Assembly (NCBI GenBank): GCA_027576995.1 | Contig: JANBQC010000785.1 | Span: 1-10,895, forward strand | DNA from: Dimargaris cristalligena | Taxonomy: Eukaryota; Kickxellomycota; Dimargaritomycetes; Dimargaritales; Dimargaritaceae | Direction: 5' to 3' | Length of the DNA: 10,895 bases | In this document: piece by piece, positions 8,057 through 10,895 of the stretch | Layout: each line of letters starts with the position of its first letter | Position numbering within the stretch: position 1 is the stretch's first letter | Made by a program: the position numbers and the translations under genes | Notes under the pieces: generated by a model | Told to the model about the DNA's origin: nothing | Seen by the model: only the letters and a program-made list of their open reading frames with translations | Databases searched by the model: none

Positions 8057-9132
8057 TTTGTGAGCTGGGGCTCACGCACACCCATAGTTCACGGCTACTA
8101 ATCTGGCCATTTTAACCCCCCCCCTTCCGTCGTTTCCTATGTAGCTACTACGTGCATCCATTTCTCCGACGATTGACCGTCATTATAGTATATTTATATT
8201 TAAAAAATAAAAACTCCTTTGGAGAAACTTATATGGGAGACGCCCAGTTCCACTGTATAACTATAATCATATGCAATGTCACTAATTTCGACAGAGTAAA
8301 GCTAACTTTACTACCTATTTTACCATCTAGATTATTTTCCAAACTCTTACATAGTTGTTGAGATTTATCTATATTCAAATGTTAAACCTGATCCCGTCCA
8401 ACAGGTCTTAAGGCATTAGACAAAATACAGCATTCGACATGCAGCCAAAAGTCGGGTATTATAATATCAGTCCTGTATGGGATACATTCGACTCGATTAT
8501 GTTAAGTATAATCCAAATGGGTCGACAAGTATTCATTGCAAAATGTCTAAGCAAAATTGACATAGCTTCCCTCTTTATTTTCCTACCATTCCTTGCTATA
8601 TAATCCATTGAAAACTGGCTTAATTAATGGCGAAATATTTTATATACTTGTAAGCTAGGCTATATCGTGCTTTCAAAGTACCGAAGCAATTCTATTTTCA
8701 GCAGTCAGTCTGTGGAACTCTATAGGATAATGGTACCATAATGGGAATGCTCATCCCGTGAAAAAAAAATAGACAGTTTTTAAACATGACTATTATACAC
8801 CATACAATGGCCAAGTCTTTCCAGCAAAAGTAGTTGGAGCCAAAAATAGTAGCAGTTTAATAGTAACTGTTATTTTTCCAAAATACGTGCTGAGATCCTG
8901 TTCTTGACTATTGAGGCATAGCGAAGCACCAACAATACACGACAGGATGTGGGATTGTTGAATGCGACCATTAAATGATGGATCTAGACAATTGCCATGA
9001 GAGGATGTGGTTGACAACATCCATAGAAAAGTTTTAAACAAAAGATACCGTAATGACCATTAGTATTGAAAGGGGGTGCCAGCTGACTTTAGCATGAGCA
9101 AAATCAGCTAACCTCCGGCGTGTAATAGTTTC
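8057..9132. other. AT-rich intergenic stretch
   Basis: About 1.1 kb with C9 at 8116-8124, A/T runs near 8200-8215 and an A9 run at 8761-8769. Open frames here (8152-8361 plus; 8793-9041 minus, the latter starting at TTG, not ATG) are AT-rich and unrecognisable. Nothing else is supported. Confidence 0.55.
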
Positions 9133-9347
9133 CTAGATATGGTTTACCACTATGTCGATGAGGGTTGGATCAGTGGTTTCAGGATCTAAATCCAGCAGCT
9201 GTCGCCAAGCGGAGTCTGGTCTTAAACGAATTACGCGCCGTTCGGCTGAGCCACGCGGTTTACGGAAGGAGGAATCCCTGGGGTGGAATAATGTTCCCTG
9301 AAACGTAGGCAGTAGTTTGGCCTCTACGGTAGGGCTGGGTATCTCAG
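9133..9347 (-). CDS. Candidate terminal exon of an unrecognised gene (or remnant)
   Basis: A minus-strand frame with no ATG, open from an acceptor-like GAGTTTAG (AG at 9349-9348) to TAG at 9135-9133. It codes 71 residues in phase after two bases. The composition is protein-like and the codons favour C/G endings; examples are HPRDSSFRKPRGSAERRVIR and LLDLDPETTDPTLIDIVV. The upstream intron has a good branch-like CCTAACTAAC about 55 nt before the acceptor. I could not find a convincing partner exon upstream: the next frames on this strand (9400-9480) are short and in another phase. It may be the last exon of a gene with small exons, or the surviving part of a broken gene. Confidence 0.33.
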
Positions 9348-9547
9348 CTAAACTCGATGGAAATACAGTAGAGGTATGTAATAAGACCGATGGTTAGTTA
9401 GGCAAGGCCGTATACAAACAAGCGTGCGTAGGGGTGAACATGGATGACAATATTGCCACAGGGGTTTGGCATTTCAGGAAGGGAACTACACTGCCGCAGT
9501 TGCTACGATTGCTGCTCTACCCGAGTGACCCGCGCTAGGCAGGGTGC

Positions 9548-9755
9548 TTAGGGAGCCGGGGCTGGGTCGTTGACCATGTCATTAGCTACGTCGCCCAACC
9601 AAGTTGAATCTGTTGTCTCCCATTAGGGATTGTTCTGGTGATGGCTTAGTTACCAAGCGAGGTGACAGTACTAGTGTTAAACAGCCAGAGGTATTTTCAA
9701 AGTGGTAGATGGGGAAGCCAGCTAGTAGGTAGTTTATCATAGGCACTAGGGGTGG
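9548..9755 (-). pseudogene. Possible decayed copy of the 9133-9347 exon
   Basis: After an acceptor-like TTACATTTCAG this 208-nt stretch (the other is 215 nt) shares ordered words with the downstream exon on the minus strand: CAGCC, AAACTAC, GTTTAAnACnAG, CGCTTGG, a 13/17 match around GAnACnACnGATnCAAC, and GACnTAG. Near the end the same frame reads ETTDSTWLGDVAND against ETTDPTLIDIVVNH. In-frame stops and a deletion of about 34 nt break it. The words were aligned by eye with gaps, so chance similarity is a real alternative. Confidence 0.25.
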
Positions 9756-10588
9756 CTGAAATGTAATTCACTATTGTTACAGGCCAGCTTGGAAAAATTA
9801 AAAATACAGTTGGCTGTAATAGTATCCCCTGGTGGGTGGTGGCATAGTACCTGAGGAGTCTTTCGCTTGTAACCCAGTAAAGTATAATGGCAGACTACCT
9901 AGCTGCATATTTCATGCTGAGGGCAACAAGCGTTAAGGGCCATACATGCTAACATAAATTCTACAAATAGAAACAATAGCAGGACTTAATTACCATTAGC
10001 TCATTCAATTAATATCTCGGTTATGCATGGGTTTTTTTGGAAAGGAGGAAGACATAGTTTGGATACAGGAACAATAGCCTAGAGAATCAGTAGGGTGGAT
10101 TGCCCTATTTGGGCTTAGTTGATCGAGAATGTCATTTGGAACATCTCTCCAACAAGCCCGCTCTAGGCCACGGCATATCTGGGCAATCGCCAACCCGTTA
10201 TTGAGAAACACATTGTTTTCCAGTCAGTGGTGAGCCGGGGTTCCTTTTACAGCCCGATAGTGATGGATCCAAGCACACCAAGCGTGCGGTATTGTCTGAG
10301 CTATGTTTGCCTGAAATTAGAACGACCTATAATGCCTTAGGCTATCTAGTTGGCCATTGTCTAAATGAGTGAATAGTGCGGATGGATTCTTCCGAGTAAA
10401 GGTGGTCTGTAAAGCAATTCTCCGAAATAGGGTCGAGGGGACAATAAGGCTAGCATGCCTGACGTGAATGTTGTCTATTGTATACTAATCCTGACTAGTT
10501 TGCTTGATTCGCTGTACACCGCGATACGGTGAAGGGTGGACAATGCAATCCATGAATTAATCGATGTCTGCCATATTCCCCGAAAATG
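9756..10588. other. Intergenic region upstream of the secreted-protein gene at 10759
   Basis: About 830 bp without a supported gene. A minus-strand open frame at 10211-10005 starts at GTG, has no ATG and no known motif. No repeats, tRNA or mobile-element ends are visible. Confidence 0.5.
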
Positions 10589-10596
10589 TATAAAAG
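10589..10596 (+). promoter_or_regulatory. TATA box (TATAAAAG)
   Basis: Consensus TATAAAAG 170 bp before the start codon of the secreted-protein gene. It is followed by a C/T-rich, G-poor stretch (about 10640-10758) that looks like a fungal initiation region and leader. It is the best core promoter in the window. Confidence 0.65.
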
Positions 10597-10758
10597 AGAC
10601 TTCCTTGGTGTCTCCTTAGCTACTCATCAAATTATCAGCAACCTGCCCATTCGCAATACCGAGCCATACACCACTTATATCATCATCTTCTACCACTTCC
10701 CAGTTCTTCTCTTCTCCGCCTCTTTACCAAATTACCAACCCCCCCTTCACCACCAACC

Positions 10759-10895
10759 ATGCTTACCAACTGGATTTCTCTTGTCACTTTGGCCTTGGCC
10801 ACGCTCGCGCAAGTTGCCCTTGTTTCCACGGCCCCTGTATCCCAGAGTGGTACTGCCGGATCCCGAAACTTCTCCGTCCTGGGCGGCTATTCCGA
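10759..10895 (+). CDS. Secreted protein, N-terminal part only (cut by window end)
   Basis: 45 full codons are visible. The ATG has a good context (caccaaccATG) and follows a long pyrimidine-rich leader. Residues 1 to about 25 are a signal peptide: MLTNW, then a hydrophobic core ISLVTLALATLAQVALV; cleavage is likely after Ala20 or a few residues later (Ala25 is followed by Pro, which disfavours cutting there). The mature start is Ser/Gly-rich with a sequon Asn-Phe-Ser at 37-39. Codon use is C/G-ending like other active genes here. The family cannot be told from this piece. A consensus TATA box lies upstream. Confidence 0.8.
   Translation, partial: MLTNWISLVTLALATLAQVALVSTAPVSQSGTAGSRNFSVLGGYS

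Noticed and set aside
8793..9041. 82-codon minus-strand frame
   Set aside because: Starts at TTG, is AT-rich and has no recognisable motif. It might be an exon of the 9133-9347 gene, but I found no splice pair that supports this.
10005..10211. 68-codon minus-strand frame
   Set aside because: Starts at GTG; an in-frame TGA lies just upstream and no ATG is present. A weak acceptor exists inside but no partner exon was found.
1..10895. tRNA genes, rRNA, CRISPR arrays, complete transposons
   Set aside because: I looked for T-loop-like GGTTCRANYCC words, evenly spaced repeats, transposase or reverse-transcriptase motifs and long terminal repeats on both strands and saw none that hold together. 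A covariance-model and repeat search would be decisive.

Overview
The window looks like nuclear DNA from a fungus, most likely an early-diverging (zygomycete-grade) lineage. Evidence: spliceosomal introns with GTAAGT-type donors and pyrimidine-rich acceptors; an animal-like DNAJB12/14-type ER co-chaperone with DUF1977; an F-box/LRR protein; long pyrimidine-rich leaders before start codons; and single-gene transcription units. Nothing bacterial (operons, Shine-Dalgarno sites) is visible. The lineage is an inference; no marker gene proves it.

Left part (75-4968) is gene-dense. A D-aminoacyl-tRNA deacylase gene (minus, 1612 to 75) is hidden from simple ORF calling because five introns cut its 456-nt coding sequence into six small exons; the full 151-residue protein can be rebuilt. 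Next come an intronless F-box/LRR gene (minus, 3140-2151) and an intronless DNAJB12/14-like gene (plus, 3682-4968). The last two are divergently transcribed from a shared 541-bp region that holds a probable 5'-UTR intron of the F-box gene and a possible heat-shock element facing the DnaJ gene. These three are housekeeping genes of protein quality control: chirality proofreading of aminoacyl-tRNA, substrate selection for ubiquitination, and Hsp70/ER-associated folding or degradation.

Right part (4969-10895) is AT-rich and gene-poor. It carries a gene for an unrecognised 206-residue secreted protein with a cationic amphipathic segment (minus, 7063-6443), a possible two-exon gene of unknown function diverging from it (plus, 7302-8056), an orphan coding-like terminal exon (minus, 9347-9133) with what may be a decayed copy about 400 bp away, and the start of a second secreted-protein gene (plus, from 10759) that runs off the window, with a TATA box and a typical fungal leader.

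No complete mobile element, tRNA, rRNA or CRISPR array was seen. I see no convincing multi-gene novel system. The best leads are the two lineage-specific secreted proteins, the intron-dense deacylase gene, and the coding remnants in the right half.
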